This document shows, piece after piece, positions 1-8,953 of a stretch of DNA of 64,000 nt. Made by a program: the position numbers and the translations under genes. The DNA is from Bacteroidota bacterium (GTDB lineage: Bacteria; Bacteroidota; Ignavibacteria; Ignavibacteriales; Melioribacteraceae): positions 1 to 64,000 of the forward strand of contig JAMCSN010000264.1 of NCBI GenBank assembly GCA_023381535.1, written 5' to 3'. Position 1 is the stretch's first letter; each line of letters begins with the position of its first letter. The notes below the pieces were generated by a model, which saw only the letters and a program-made list of their open reading frames with translations, did not search any database and was not told the origin of the DNA.

Positions 1-453
1 ATTATTTTTAAATCTATAGTGATCCCATATTTTTTGGATTACCTGATTAAGAAAAATAAAATTTCGCGCGAAACCGAACCGTATGTTTCCAATTTCACAT
101 CATTGTTTATCGTAACCGGAGTTATACTAACTTCATTTTATCTTGCAAGTACGCTTAGAGGCGGATTTTTCGAAAACATTTATTTTGTCGTTGCCATCTC
201 AACTTTGTTTACCGGATTTTACTTAATTATTTCCCGCCGGAAAATCATCACCCATGTTATGAGCTTTATAATTCTTGAAAACGGTGTGGTTGTATTTTCA
301 CTTGCGGTTGGTAATGAAATGCCGATGTTAGTTAACCTTGGAGTTTTGCTCGATATCTTTGTAACGGTTTTTGTCCTTGGAATTTTTGCGAATAAAATTG
401 GCGATGTGTTTAAGGAAGCCGAAGTTCATCAACTAAACCGATTGAGAGACTAG
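1..453 (+). CDS. hyfE: Hydrogenase-4 component E-like membrane subunit (5' end outside window)
   Basis: Small antiporter-associated membrane subunit of a group-4 hydrogenase/complex I-like complex (HyfE, related to NuoK). The frame is open to the first base of the window. About 150 residues are visible against roughly 215 in the family, so the gene starts upstream and the GTG at 19 is only an internal codon. The visible part is almost entirely hydrophobic helices, followed by a short charged C-terminus. The stop codon is 3 bases before the next start, so it is co-transcribed with the HyfF-like gene. The assignment rests on this gene order and hydrophobic pattern more than on any single motif. 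Confidence 0.75.
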   Translation: MIFKSIVIPYFLDYLIKKNKISRETEPYVSNFTSLFIVTGVILTSFYLASTLRGGFFENIYFVVAISTLFTGFYLIISRRKIITHVMSFIILENGVVVFSLAVGNEMPMLVNLGVLLDIFVTVFVLGIFANKIGDVFKEAEVHQLNRLRD

Positions 454-456
454 TCG

Positions 457-1890
457 ATGGTAATCGGATTATACTTAATATTGACCGCTCTAATAGCCAC
501 CGCACTTCTTTCCAATAGGAATAAAAAAGTAAACTACATCCTGGTAACTTTGTTCGTTGTAGTACAATGGATTTTTACGGTATTTCAATTTTATTATGTT
601 AATCAAAGTCAGCTGGAATATTTTACCGCAGACGCAATTGGACTATTACTTCTTACTGTCCTTAGTTTACTCAACACAACTTCCGCTTACTACAGTTTTA
701 TATATCTTGAAAAACGCGGCGATACAGCTAAACAACGCAGCAGCTACTTTGCGGCGTACGTTGTTTTAATCGCGTCTATTACCTGCGCTTATCTTGCAGA
801 TCACGTTGCTATAGCGTGGATTTTTGTTGAGTTAACAACGCTAAGTTCCTCGGTATTAATCTATCATAGAAGAACGGAACGTACTCTTGAAGCAACCTGG
901 AAATATATTTTCATCTGTTCGATAAGTGTTGCGTTAATCTTTATGGGAATTTTGTTGTTAGGCTTAGCAGTTCAACAGGCTAAGATTGGAGATTTGTATT
1001 ATTCGAACATGATGAAGAACGCAGTAAAACTTGACGAGTTCTGGCTGAAGTCGGCTTTCTTATTCATCTTTACCGGCTATACGGTTAAAGCCGGTTTGGT
1101 TCCGATGTACACTGCCGGCATTGATGCCAAAGATAAAGCGCCTTCGCCGGCTGCCGCAATTTTTTCAAGTGCGTTAATGAATGTGGGATTTATCGGCATC
1201 TTTCGAATGTATGCTGTGGTTTCGAAAACAAATATTGTTGGATGGGCGAATACGGTGATGATCATAAGTGCAATCAGTTCAATTTTTATTGCCGCCGCTT
1301 ACATGATCAGGGTAAAAAGTTATAAAAGAATGTTTGCTTATTCCAGCATCGAGCATATGGGAATTGTTATGCTCGGTTTATCGATGACAGGCATTGGTTA
1401 CTTTGGCGCGGTATTACATGTGATTCTTCATTCGTTCACAAAAGCAGCTTTGTTCTATCAATTCGGTTCTGTCTTTCGCATTCTAAAAAGTAAGTTCATT
1501 AAAGAAACCGGCGGCTACTTTGAAAAAAATATAAGCGGCGCTCTCGTTTTGCTGTTGGGATTTTTTATGATTACCGCAGTTCCGCCATCCGGAATGTTTG
1601 TCAGCGAGTTTATGATTTTTTCTTCGCTATTTGCGAAAGGATATCTCTGGATAATTGTTGTCGTTGGAATTCTGTTGACGGTAATTCTCTGGTCGTTTGG
1701 AGAGAACATTTTTAAATTGCTCTTTCAGAAAACCGGCGGTGAAAAGGAAATAAAAGAACCGGTTGAAAAAATTAGTCCGATGGAAGCGGCGCCTCAATTC
1801 ATTCTTTTATTCTTAGTTGTTTATCTGGGATTTTTTCCGCCCGACGCAATGGTTAATCTAATTAACGAAGCCATAAAATTAATACACTAA
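457..1890 (+). CDS. hyfF: Hydrogenase-4 component F-like proton-translocating subunit
   Basis: Membrane antiporter-type subunit of the HyfF/NuoL/NuoM family, expected to conduct protons or sodium ions in the cytoplasmic membrane. It has 477 residues and about 14 hydrophobic segments. The proton_antipo_M region covers roughly residues 105-390. A conserved membrane glutamate lies in the segment IFVELTTLSS (E125), and lysines follow in TWKY (K149) and near residue 212, matching the charged residues of the ion path in this family. It follows the HyfE-like gene by 3 bases and is followed after 29 bases by the large subunit. The ion-translocating part therefore looks intact, unlike the catalytic subunits downstream. 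Confidence 0.85.
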   Translation: MVIGLYLILTALIATALLSNRNKKVNYILVTLFVVVQWIFTVFQFYYVNQSQLEYFTADAIGLLLLTVLSLLNTTSAYYSFIYLEKRGDTAKQRSSYFAAYVVLIASITCAYLADHVAIAWIFVELTTLSSSVLIYHRRTERTLEATWKYIFICSISVALIFMGILLLGLAVQQAKIGDLYYSNMMKNAVKLDEFWLKSAFLFIFTGYTVKAGLVPMYTAGIDAKDKAPSPAAAIFSSALMNVGFIGIFRMYAVVSKTNIVGWANTVMIISAISSIFIAAAYMIRVKSYKRMFAYSSIEHMGIVMLGLSMTGIGYFGAVLHVILHSFTKAALFYQFGSVFRILKSKFIKETGGYFEKNISGALVLLLGFFMITAVPPSGMFVSEFMIFSSLFAKGYLWIIVVVGILLTVILWSFGENIFKLLFQKTGGEKEIKEPVEKISPMEAAPQFILLFLVVYLGFFPPDAMVNLINEAIKLIH

Positions 1891-1919
1891 CATTTAGAAA
1901 GTTTGTAAAACAGAAATAG

Positions 1920-3425
1920 ATGCGAAATTATATTACAATAAAAAATAACGAGACGATTCCTTTCAGCACGATTCCTATTTTGAAATACGAAGAATTCTTA
2001 GAGACGAATGTTTCCTTTTTGAAAGATGCACACAATCACTGCGTCAGCTATTTTGCGTTACCTTTCCAAAACAAATTACGGTTGATCTGCTGCATCGCTA
2101 ACGATTTCAAGGCAAGAATAAAACTAACATCCGCCGAGATCGAGGCAGAAGCCGCAAAAGTTTATCCCTCACTTACGGCGCACAATCTTAGCTTCAATAT
2201 GTTCGAAAGGGAAATCAACGAGAACTTCGGCGTAAAATACGGCGATCATCCGTGGCTGAAACCCGTGAGATATTCTAGTTCGCGGTTCGATCAGTCGGCG
2301 TCAATATCAAATTATCCTTTCTACAAAATTGATAGCGAAGAATTGCATGAAGTAGGTGTCGGACCGATACATGCCGGAGTTATAGAGCCGGGACATTTTA
2401 GATTTATCTGCAAAGGCGAGCAAATCCAGCATTTGGAAATTCAGTTGGGTTATCAGCATCGTGGAGTTGAAAATTCATTTTTAGTAAAAAGTAATTTGCT
2501 GCAAAGAACATTGCTGGCGGAATCAATTGCAGGTGATACAACGGTAGGGCACACAACTGCATTTGCAAATTTGTGGGAGTCGCTCTGCGGTTACGAACCT
2601 GCGGACGATTTACAATTTGTTAGGACTCTCGCTTTAGAACTTGAACGCATTGCCATTCACACGGGGGATTTAAGCGCAATCTGTGCGGACATTGCCTATC
2701 AATTAGGCGCATCTGTTTTTGGAAGACTGCGTACGCCAATTATTAATTTTTTTCAAAGTTGGAGCGGGAACAGATTAGCCAAAGGATTAATCAGGGCTTT
2801 CCAAAACAATTATTCTTTTACGACCGAATTGCGCGACCAGCTGCTGAAAATTCTTTCTGCGTATGAACCGGATTTTGAGGAAATGATCGATAAGTTAATG
2901 CACAATCCGGGAAGTCTTTCGAGATTGGAAAAAACCGGAGTTGTAACTTTTGAACAAGCACACAGTATCGGCGCCGTTGGAATGGCGACAAGGGCTTCCG
3001 GATTAAACCGGGATATCAGAGCGTCGCATCCTTCATTATATTATCGAAGCTTAGATCATCAGCCGGTTATAAAACATCACGGCGATGTTTATTCCCGAAC
3101 TCAAATTAGACGTGAAGAAATTCGGCAGTCAATCAAGTACATAAGAAAATTATTGGAAAATATTCCCGCCGTAAAATCAAACAAGCAGTTATCATTAAAT
3201 CCAAAACAAAATTCGTTTTCAATTTCTTTAGTTGAAAGTTGGCGCGGTGAAATTTGCCATTGTGCAATCACGGATGAAAATGGGGAGCCGATTCATTACA
3301 AAATAAAAGATCCGTCTTTCCATAATTGGCTTGCATTGGCGCTTGCTGTTCGCAAAAATGAAATTTCCGATTTCCCCATCTGCAACAAGAGTTTCAATCT
3401 TTCTTACTGCGGGTTCGATTTATGA
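1920..3425 (+). CDS. Hydrogenase/complex I large-subunit-like protein lacking NiFe ligands (Ehr type)
   Basis: Homologue of HyfG/HycE, with an N-terminal 30-kDa (NuoC-like) part at about residues 1-115 and a 49-kDa (NuoD-like) part at about 145-501; the fold signature GPIHAGVIEPGHFRF is at 148-162. In true NiFe hydrogenases an E..CG.CG..H motif binds the metal. Here the same place reads ESIAGDTTVGH (201-211), so both cysteines are replaced (A204, T207). The C-terminal DPC..C motif is replaced by NLSYCGFDL (493-501). C488 and C497 do not restore the spacing. The protein therefore cannot hold a standard NiFe site and belongs with the energy-converting hydrogenase-related (Ehr) complexes. The last 4 bases overlap the next gene. 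Confidence 0.8.
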   Translation: MRNYITIKNNETIPFSTIPILKYEEFLETNVSFLKDAHNHCVSYFALPFQNKLRLICCIANDFKARIKLTSAEIEAEAAKVYPSLTAHNLSFNMFEREINENFGVKYGDHPWLKPVRYSSSRFDQSASISNYPFYKIDSEELHEVGVGPIHAGVIEPGHFRFICKGEQIQHLEIQLGYQHRGVENSFLVKSNLLQRTLLAESIAGDTTVGHTTAFANLWESLCGYEPADDLQFVRTLALELERIAIHTGDLSAICADIAYQLGASVFGRLRTPIINFFQSWSGNRLAKGLIRAFQNNYSFTTELRDQLLKILSAYEPDFEEMIDKLMHNPGSLSRLEKTGVVTFEQAHSIGAVGMATRASGLNRDIRASHPSLYYRSLDHQPVIKHHGDVYSRTQIRREEIRQSIKYIRKLLENIPAVKSNKQLSLNPKQNSFSISLVESWRGEICHCAITDENGEPIHYKIKDPSFHNWLALALAVRKNEISDFPICNKSFNLSYCGFDL

Positions 3426-4174
3426 TAAAAGCTATTCAAATATTGCGGCATCAAGGAAAGCAGTTTATAAAAGATGTTACCAAAGTTACTCTTAATGAAC
3501 CTTTCAGAGGGCTGCCGGTAATTTCAAAAACTAAAGTTGATGAAGCAGCGCTTGCTAAAATTTGTCCGACAAATGCAATTGCAGTAAATCCGGTTAGCAT
3601 TGATTTAGGCAAATGTTCATTCTGCGGAGAATGTGCTTTTCAGTTTCCGGCTAAGGTTAAATTTACCAGCGATTATAAACTGGCAACAAATGATAGAGAA
3701 AAATTAATTGTTCAAGAAGGCGATGATAAAGCGATCGAATTGAATTCTGAGTTGATAAGAAAAGAAATCGTTTCTTTTTTTAACGGATCGCTAAAATTAA
3801 GACAAGTCTCTGCAGGCGGAGATAACAGCGCGGAGTTAGAGCTCAACGCAGCAGGCAATGTGAACTTTGATATGGGAAGGTTTGGAATCAATTTTGTCGC
3901 GTCGCCAAGACATGCGGACGGAATTGTAATCACCGGACCAATTACGGAAAATATGGCGGAACCTCTTCAAATATGTTACGATGCAATTCCCTCTCCGAAA
4001 ATTGTAATTCTATGCGGCGTTGATGCAATCAGCGGCGGAATTTTCCAGAATAGTACCGCGCTGAACAGAAAATTTTTAGAAACACACAAAGTTGATTTGT
4101 ACGTTCCCGGAAATCCGCCTCATCCGTTGACGTTTATAAACGGTGTGCTGGAGCTGATTAAGAGGAAGAAATAA
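3422..4174 (+). CDS. Fused ferredoxin / NuoB-like small subunit without proximal FeS ligands
   Basis: A 250-residue fusion of a HyfH-like ferredoxin part (about 30-80) and a HyfI/HycG/NuoB-like part (about 110-245). The ferredoxin part keeps C48, C65, C68 and C71, enough for one 4Fe-4S cluster. The NuoB part keeps the frame VITGP, AISGG and VPG.PP but has lost all four ligands of the proximal (N2-type) cluster: the CxGC pair is D134/A137, the cysteine of G.CA is D201, and that of PGCPP is N231. It overlaps the large-subunit gene by 4 bases. With the large subunit also lacking metal ligands, electron transfer to a buried active site looks impossible; a regulatory or ion-coupling role is inference. 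Confidence 0.75.
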   Translation: MIKAIQILRHQGKQFIKDVTKVTLNEPFRGLPVISKTKVDEAALAKICPTNAIAVNPVSIDLGKCSFCGECAFQFPAKVKFTSDYKLATNDREKLIVQEGDDKAIELNSELIRKEIVSFFNGSLKLRQVSAGGDNSAELELNAAGNVNFDMGRFGINFVASPRHADGIVITGPITENMAEPLQICYDAIPSPKIVILCGVDAISGGIFQNSTALNRKFLETHKVDLYVPGNPPHPLTFINGVLELIKRKK

Positions 4175-4423
4175 AGAAATAATTTTCTTTCTCTGTTGTA
4201 CCAGTTTGTTACTCAACTTTTTTGCCTGAAGATGTTTGGAATACCCTCGTTCTTTATATATTTAAGTAATTGAAAAACATCTTAAGGTATCTGTGACAAA
4301 ACATAAGTTGATAATTGGCAATTGTGCCAAGATGAAAGAAATCGAGAATTAACAAAAGTATTTTGGGCAAAAGCTGAATGTAGATGGACATATTAGCCCA
4401 CGACATGAAAGTCGTGGTTATTA
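4175..4423 (+). other. Intergenic region with a REP-like hairpin
   Basis: No gene is seen in these 249 bases. Near the right end, 4398-4404 and 4411-4417 form a perfect 7-bp stem (CCACGAC/GTCGTGG) with loop ATGAAA, followed by GTTATTAA. The same tail (GGTTATTAA) follows a hairpin at about 55189-55208. This resembles the REP-type hairpins common in this lineage. It sits directly before the restriction-enzyme gene, so it may mark the border of the inserted patch or stop transcription from the complex upstream. Confidence 0.5.
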
Positions 4424-4468
4424 ATGTTGTTTTTTCATGTGACTTTACTAATTAAAATAAGTGATTAT

Positions 4469-5362
4469 ATGAAAGAATACGATAGTTGCAAAACTCAGAT
4501 TGATTTGATGCTTACACGATCAAAAACAAAAATAATTTTCCCCATCATAACTTTTGGTTTGTTGAATGAATTTTTAAATAACAATCAAACTATTTTTACT
4601 GATAATGATGTTAGATTATGCTATGTCAAATCTGTTAAGTATTTCAAAAAATATCTTGGGCATGATTTTCATATTGGAGGGAAATATTATGATGCCTATC
4701 CTTCAAGAAATCTACCTAAGTATGACGTTTTAAAAGTCATTAAGAATAAAACCTACGGACTAAACAAAGTTTTTCAGCGAAATGCTAAGGAATTAATAGA
4801 TTACATCCAGCTATCAATTAAAATATATATTGACCAGAAAGTTGGAATTATCACATCATTTTTAGATACAAAAAACAGAATGGATATAGCAAATGATAGA
4901 ATAAGATTTGCTGAACTAATTGATAAACAAATTGATATAAACCCAACAAACTTTGAGATTTTTGCTTTTGCGATACTAAAAGTTCATTTAGAAAAATTCG
5001 CATGTAAAATATATCGCGATACAAGAACGGCAGCGTATGATAAAGGTGTCGATCTGTCCACTAATTTTGGTGTTATTTATCAGATCAAGAAATTAAAATT
5101 ACTGAATAAGAATATTGCGAAAGAAATTCTTGATGAAATACAATTAAACTTTTCTGAAGATAGAATTAAAGACGGGAATATTATACTTGTAATCGATGAC
5201 ATATCAAAAGAAATGAAAAGTTACTTGATCAACATGAAAATACAGACTATAGCAAAAGCCGATCTTCTCAATTTAATAGACCAGTTGGATTTAGAAGATA
5301 GAATGAAAGTATTGAGAATTGTTTTTGAAGAATTCAGCAGAGAATACAAAAGCGATATTTGA
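4469..5362 (+). CDS. Type II restriction endonuclease, HaeII-like
   Basis: Probable sequence-specific DNA endonuclease. The conserved segment around residues 176-225 (counted from the ATG at 4424) contains NFEIFAFAILKVHLEKFACK and, after RTAAYDKGVD, the triad D210...Q220-I-K222. This fits a PD-(D/E)xK core with Q in place of E/D, and I recall the surrounding block from the HaeII family. The ATG at 4469 is preferred because the 15 residues before it are encoded next to a REP hairpin and look unrelated. Base composition is more AT-rich than the neighbours, suggesting transfer. No partner methyltransferase gene is visible on either side. The endonuclease fold is fairly sure, the HaeII specificity less so. 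Confidence 0.55.
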   Translation: MKEYDSCKTQIDLMLTRSKTKIIFPIITFGLLNEFLNNNQTIFTDNDVRLCYVKSVKYFKKYLGHDFHIGGKYYDAYPSRNLPKYDVLKVIKNKTYGLNKVFQRNAKELIDYIQLSIKIYIDQKVGIITSFLDTKNRMDIANDRIRFAELIDKQIDINPTNFEIFAFAILKVHLEKFACKIYRDTRTAAYDKGVDLSTNFGVIYQIKKLKLLNKNIAKEILDEIQLNFSEDRIKDGNIILVIDDISKEMKSYLINMKIQTIAKADLLNLIDQLDLEDRMKVLRIVFEEFSREYKSDI

Positions 5363-5701
5363 ATGAGAAGAAAAAGGCAAACCGGCTTACGATATAATTT
5401 TTTAATTGAATTAAGTACTTTGGAAAAGTACTATATTAATATTTGGGCAAAGTATCGGCTGACAAAGCAAGTCTCACCCATTTCTAATCTTAACGCTATT
5501 ATCTCTGAAATAAAATCTGAGAATGATAACCGTCAATTGTATTTTGAAAGCACTTGGATTTTTAATGACAAACCCGAAGCTGGAAAAATTTACAAAAAGC
5601 TAATAGAGCTTTTCCAAACCAAAATATTTTTGAAATACCTAGAAGATAAATTGGATGAGGACAGACTAATAGGTGGATGGAATAGTGGTTATTCCTTCTA
5701 A
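5363..5701 (+). CDS. Hypothetical protein, possibly truncated by a stop codon
   Basis: Not recognised. It starts at the ATG directly after the endonuclease stop, so it is surely part of the same transcript. The 112 residues are basic at the start, then mixed helical, with no signal peptide or membrane segment. After the TAA at 5699-5701 the same frame stays open for 45 more codons up to a TAG at 5837, and these codons read as plausible protein (for example KMKKVFSGKELKTFKAFDIK). The gene may have been longer and been broken by one point mutation, or the stop may be a sequence error. Confidence 0.45.
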   Translation: MRRKRQTGLRYNFLIELSTLEKYYINIWAKYRLTKQVSPISNLNAIISEIKSENDNRQLYFESTWIFNDKPEAGKIYKKLIELFQTKIFLKYLEDKLDEDRLIGGWNSGYSF

Positions 5702-5943
5702 TCCCCCTATAAATTTTCTATTGAAGAACTGAAAATGAAAAAAGTTTTTTCTGGGAAAGAATTAAAAACTTTCAAGGCATTCGATATCAAACATCACTTC
5801 AACGAATATTTTAGAGTGTATCAAACAGCAGTCGGATAGCCCGCTTCGACTCGATAAGACAAAGTCGAACCTGTCTTGCCTTTAGTGACGCAAGGCGGGT
5901 CGAGGCTCAACGTTCACCAATCACTAATTGAGAGAAATGAATA
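5702..5943 (+). other. Intergenic region: in-frame remnant then GC-rich repeat
   Basis: The first part (5702-5839) continues the reading frame of the preceding hypothetical gene after its stop codon. From about 5838 to 5905 there is GC-richer sequence with AGCCCGCTTCGA and GGCGGGTCGAGGCT segments, like a worn copy of the CCCGCTT/AAGCGGG repeat family seen at 9018, 37457, 44987 and 45659. No further gene is seen before the transporter start. Confidence 0.4.
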
Positions 5944-7245
5944 ATGGAAAATACCGAAACTCAAAAGTCTTCTTTTCGCTCTTTCTCAAAAAATTTCTGG
6001 ACGGTTATAACGATGGAATTTTTTGAACGCGGATCTTATTACGGCGTTCGCTCAATCTTATCGGTGTATTTGGTTTTGTCTGTTGCTGAAGGCGGACTCG
6101 GATTTTCAAAAGAAAGCGTCGGAGTAATTACAAGCACATTTCAACCGCTTCTGTATCTGCTTCCAATTATTGCCGGAGCGATTGCCGACCGATTCGGTTA
6201 TCGCTTTACTCTTATCTTCGCTTTTATTGTGATGAGTCTTGGTTATCTATTGACGGGATTTGTTACCTCGTATTCAGTTGTCTTTGCAAGTTTGATTTTT
6301 ATGGTAATCGGCGCCGGGACATTCAAACCGATTATTTCCGGAACTATCGCACGTGCAACGGATAAAACAAATTCAACATTGGCATTCGGAATTTATTATT
6401 GGTCCATTAACCTTGGCGCTTTTCTTTTTCCGCTCATACTTGTTCCGATGCTGAAAGACATATCTTATTCATACGTTTTTGTTATGGCAGCTGTTGGAAC
6501 CGGCTGGCTGCTTCTTCTTAATCTTTTTGTTTACAAAGAACCGAAGAAACCGAAGAACTCAAAATCTTTGGGACAAGTTTTGACGGAAGCCGCACTCGTG
6601 CTTAAAGATTTTCGATTCATTGTTATGATCGTAATTTACTCCGGGTTCTGGATTTTATATTTCCAACAGTTTGATTCCGTGCTCTGGTACTTCAAAGATT
6701 ATGTTGATAAAACTCCGATTAACAGTGCCGTTAATTCTTTCCTCAGTTTATTTATGTCCAATCCCAATTGGAAATTTGATGTTGAACACGTTACGGTGAT
6801 AAATGCGGGGACGATTATTTTACTGCAGCTTCTAGTTTCCAAAATTGTAAAAAACACAAAAGCGCTGCCGACAATGATTACAGGAATAATTCTTGGAACC
6901 ATCGGTATTGCAATCCTTGCTATTTCAACCCATCCGTTTGTTTTCATCGCCGGTATAATTATTTTTTCGATTGGTGAAATGACTGCGCATCCGAAGTTTA
7001 TCAGTTATGTCGGATTGATAGCGCCGGAAGATAAGAAAGCGCTCTACCTTGGTTATTCGTTTTTGTATGGGGTGCTTGGAAGCGGAATAGGTGGAATTCT
7101 TGGCGCAAATTTGTATGTTCATTTTGTAGATAAACTTCACAATCCGACTATGCTTTGGATCGTCTTCAGTTTGATTGGCGTTGTAACGGCTATAGGATTG
7201 ATTCTTTACAATAAATTTCTCGCACCTAAAAATGTTGACGCATAG
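5944..7245 (+). CDS. POT/MFS-family peptide transporter-like protein
   Basis: Inner-membrane secondary transporter of the major facilitator superfamily, 433 residues with about 12 hydrophobic segments. The first segment carries E25-x-x-E28-R29-x-x-Y32-Y33-G, the ExxER..YYG motif of proton-dependent oligopeptide transporters, needed in that family for proton coupling. A GTFKP segment typical of the family follows at about residue 125. A loop of some 40 residues interrupts the second half near residue 250. Peptide uptake is the family expectation, the actual substrate is unknown. The stop overlaps the earliest possible start of the Wzi-like gene, so the two may be co-transcribed. Confidence 0.75.
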   Translation: MENTETQKSSFRSFSKNFWTVITMEFFERGSYYGVRSILSVYLVLSVAEGGLGFSKESVGVITSTFQPLLYLLPIIAGAIADRFGYRFTLIFAFIVMSLGYLLTGFVTSYSVVFASLIFMVIGAGTFKPIISGTIARATDKTNSTLAFGIYYWSINLGAFLFPLILVPMLKDISYSYVFVMAAVGTGWLLLLNLFVYKEPKKPKNSKSLGQVLTEAALVLKDFRFIVMIVIYSGFWILYFQQFDSVLWYFKDYVDKTPINSAVNSFLSLFMSNPNWKFDVEHVTVINAGTIILLQLLVSKIVKNTKALPTMITGIILGTIGIAILAISTHPFVFIAGIIIFSIGEMTAHPKFISYVGLIAPEDKKALYLGYSFLYGVLGSGIGGILGANLYVHFVDKLHNPTMLWIVFSLIGVVTAIGLILYNKFLAPKNVDA

Positions 7246-7249
7246 AATT

Positions 7250-8953
7250 ATGAAAAAAATAAATATCAAAGTTTCTCTCTTTTTTCTACTTACTACTTAC
7301 TTCTTATTACTCCTTACTTCTATTTCCTTCTCCCAGCAAGAAAACGTTCCTATCGATCATAATGTTTACACATTCTTGAAAGAGATGAAAGTCAAAAAGA
7401 TTATTGACAACATCCATGACGATAATCCGAGCATGTCGCGCGAAGAAGTGAAGAAATATCTTGAGACTATCGACGCAAAATCCGGCGAGCTAAGTTCAAC
7501 GGAAAAAGGATTGCTGAAGAAATATCAGGATGAGTTTTATGACGATAAAGTCGACAGCACGAACACGTACCAAATGTTCCGAGGCACGACGGGTTTTTCA
7601 TCCAATCCGCCCGATCTTCTTGGCGATAAAATAAAATACATTTACGCATTCAGGAAGAACGATGCGAATTTCTATCTCAATCTTCTTGGAAGATACGTTC
7701 ACGGTCAGAATTTTTCGCCAAAGATCAACAACACGGAACTGTTTGATATCGGATTCCGGTTTAGAGGAACGTTCTTTGAAAAACTTGGCTACAGTTTGAG
7801 TGTTATCAAAGGCGGAATTAAAGGGTCGGCGGGATTTGCTGCCGTTGTTGATCCGCGAATGAAATATAATTTTAAGTACGTCGAGAATATTGAAAACATT
7901 AGTAATTATGATTTTACGGAAGGGTACCTTCGCTATTTTACGCGCCCCGCAGAAGATATGAGTCTGGCAATTGAACTCGGCAGGGAAAAAATAAAATTTG
8001 GTTACGGCTACGAAAGCAAATTTATTTTATCCGGCGATCACCCGTTGTTGGATTTTATTAAGCTGGATTTTAATTACGGAATTTTCAGCTTTACTTCATG
8101 GCATGCGTCAACCGTCGGGGAGTTTGATCCGATTCGCGCCGCGAACTATACAAAGTATATTGCTACGAACCGGTTTAAACTTTCTTTCAAAAATTTGTTT
8201 GATTTTGGTTTAGGTGAATCGATAGTTTATTCAGGACGAGGATTCGAACTGGCTTACCTGAATCCTCTCGCGTTTTACAAGTTCGTCGAGATGTCGTTGC
8301 AGGATAGAGACAACGGAATGTTGTGGTTCGATCTTGAAACGCACTTTATAAAAGATTTGGAGTTTCAGGCTACGTTCTATATGGATGATGATCCATTCGG
8401 AAATCTTCAGGATTTATCTAATTACATAAACAAAACCGGCTACAAGTTGGCGGCATTCTGGTACTCGCCGTTTTCCATCAGCGACCTATCGTTAATATTT
8501 GAATACACAAGAATTCGCCCTTACGTTTATTCGCACAAGAATCCGATGGATACTTATACGTCGTGGGGACAAATTCTCGGCGATCAAATCGGTCCGAATT
8601 CCGATGAAATATTTTTGCGGCTTGCATATAACGCAAACGCATCGCTCAGACTCAATTTCGATTTTCAGCATATCCGTCACGGAGACAACATTTATGATCC
8701 GTTCGGCAATTTGATTTTCAATTCCGGCGGCGACGTTTTTATTGCTCATCGAGATAATATAGATCCTGTTAACATCGAGTTTCTGGATGGCGAAAGAATT
8801 AACGCCAACATTTTTACTTTTGGAATGAGATACGAACCAATCCGGCAAGTATTTCTTGATCTGGTGTTCAAGCAGATCGTTCAGAAAAACGCCACGCGAG
8901 ATATTTCGAACAACTCAAGCTACGGCTATTTGAGATTGATGTTTGAAATATAA
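7250..8953 (+). CDS. Wzi-like capsule assembly / outer-membrane beta-barrel protein
   Basis: Secreted outer-membrane protein. The ATG at 7250 is preferred over that at 7232 because it gives a clean signal peptide (MKKINIKVSLFFLLTTYF, ending near SFSQ); the upstream start overlaps the transporter gene. After about 100 helical residues the rest is made of alternating aromatic/polar strands ending in F-E-I, as in a barrel. Segments such as ELGREKIKFGYG and LSGDHPLLDFIKL match the pattern I know from Wzi-type capsule proteins. A role in anchoring surface polysaccharide is inference. A general porin is the alternative. Confidence 0.55.
   Translation: MKKINIKVSLFFLLTTYFLLLLTSISFSQQENVPIDHNVYTFLKEMKVKKIIDNIHDDNPSMSREEVKKYLETIDAKSGELSSTEKGLLKKYQDEFYDDKVDSTNTYQMFRGTTGFSSNPPDLLGDKIKYIYAFRKNDANFYLNLLGRYVHGQNFSPKINNTELFDIGFRFRGTFFEKLGYSLSVIKGGIKGSAGFAAVVDPRMKYNFKYVENIENISNYDFTEGYLRYFTRPAEDMSLAIELGREKIKFGYGYESKFILSGDHPLLDFIKLDFNYGIFSFTSWHASTVGEFDPIRAANYTKYIATNRFKLSFKNLFDFGLGESIVYSGRGFELAYLNPLAFYKFVEMSLQDRDNGMLWFDLETHFIKDLEFQATFYMDDDPFGNLQDLSNYINKTGYKLAAFWYSPFSISDLSLIFEYTRIRPYVYSHKNPMDTYTSWGQILGDQIGPNSDEIFLRLAYNANASLRLNFDFQHIRHGDNIYDPFGNLIFNSGGDVFIAHRDNIDPVNIEFLDGERINANIFTFGMRYEPIRQVFLDLVFKQIVQKNATRDISNNSSYGYLRLMFEI

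Noticed and set aside
4424..4468. ATG at 4424 as start of the restriction enzyme
   Set aside because: It lies directly against a REP hairpin, lacks a ribosome site, and adds 15 hydrophobic residues not expected in this family; 4469 is preferred.
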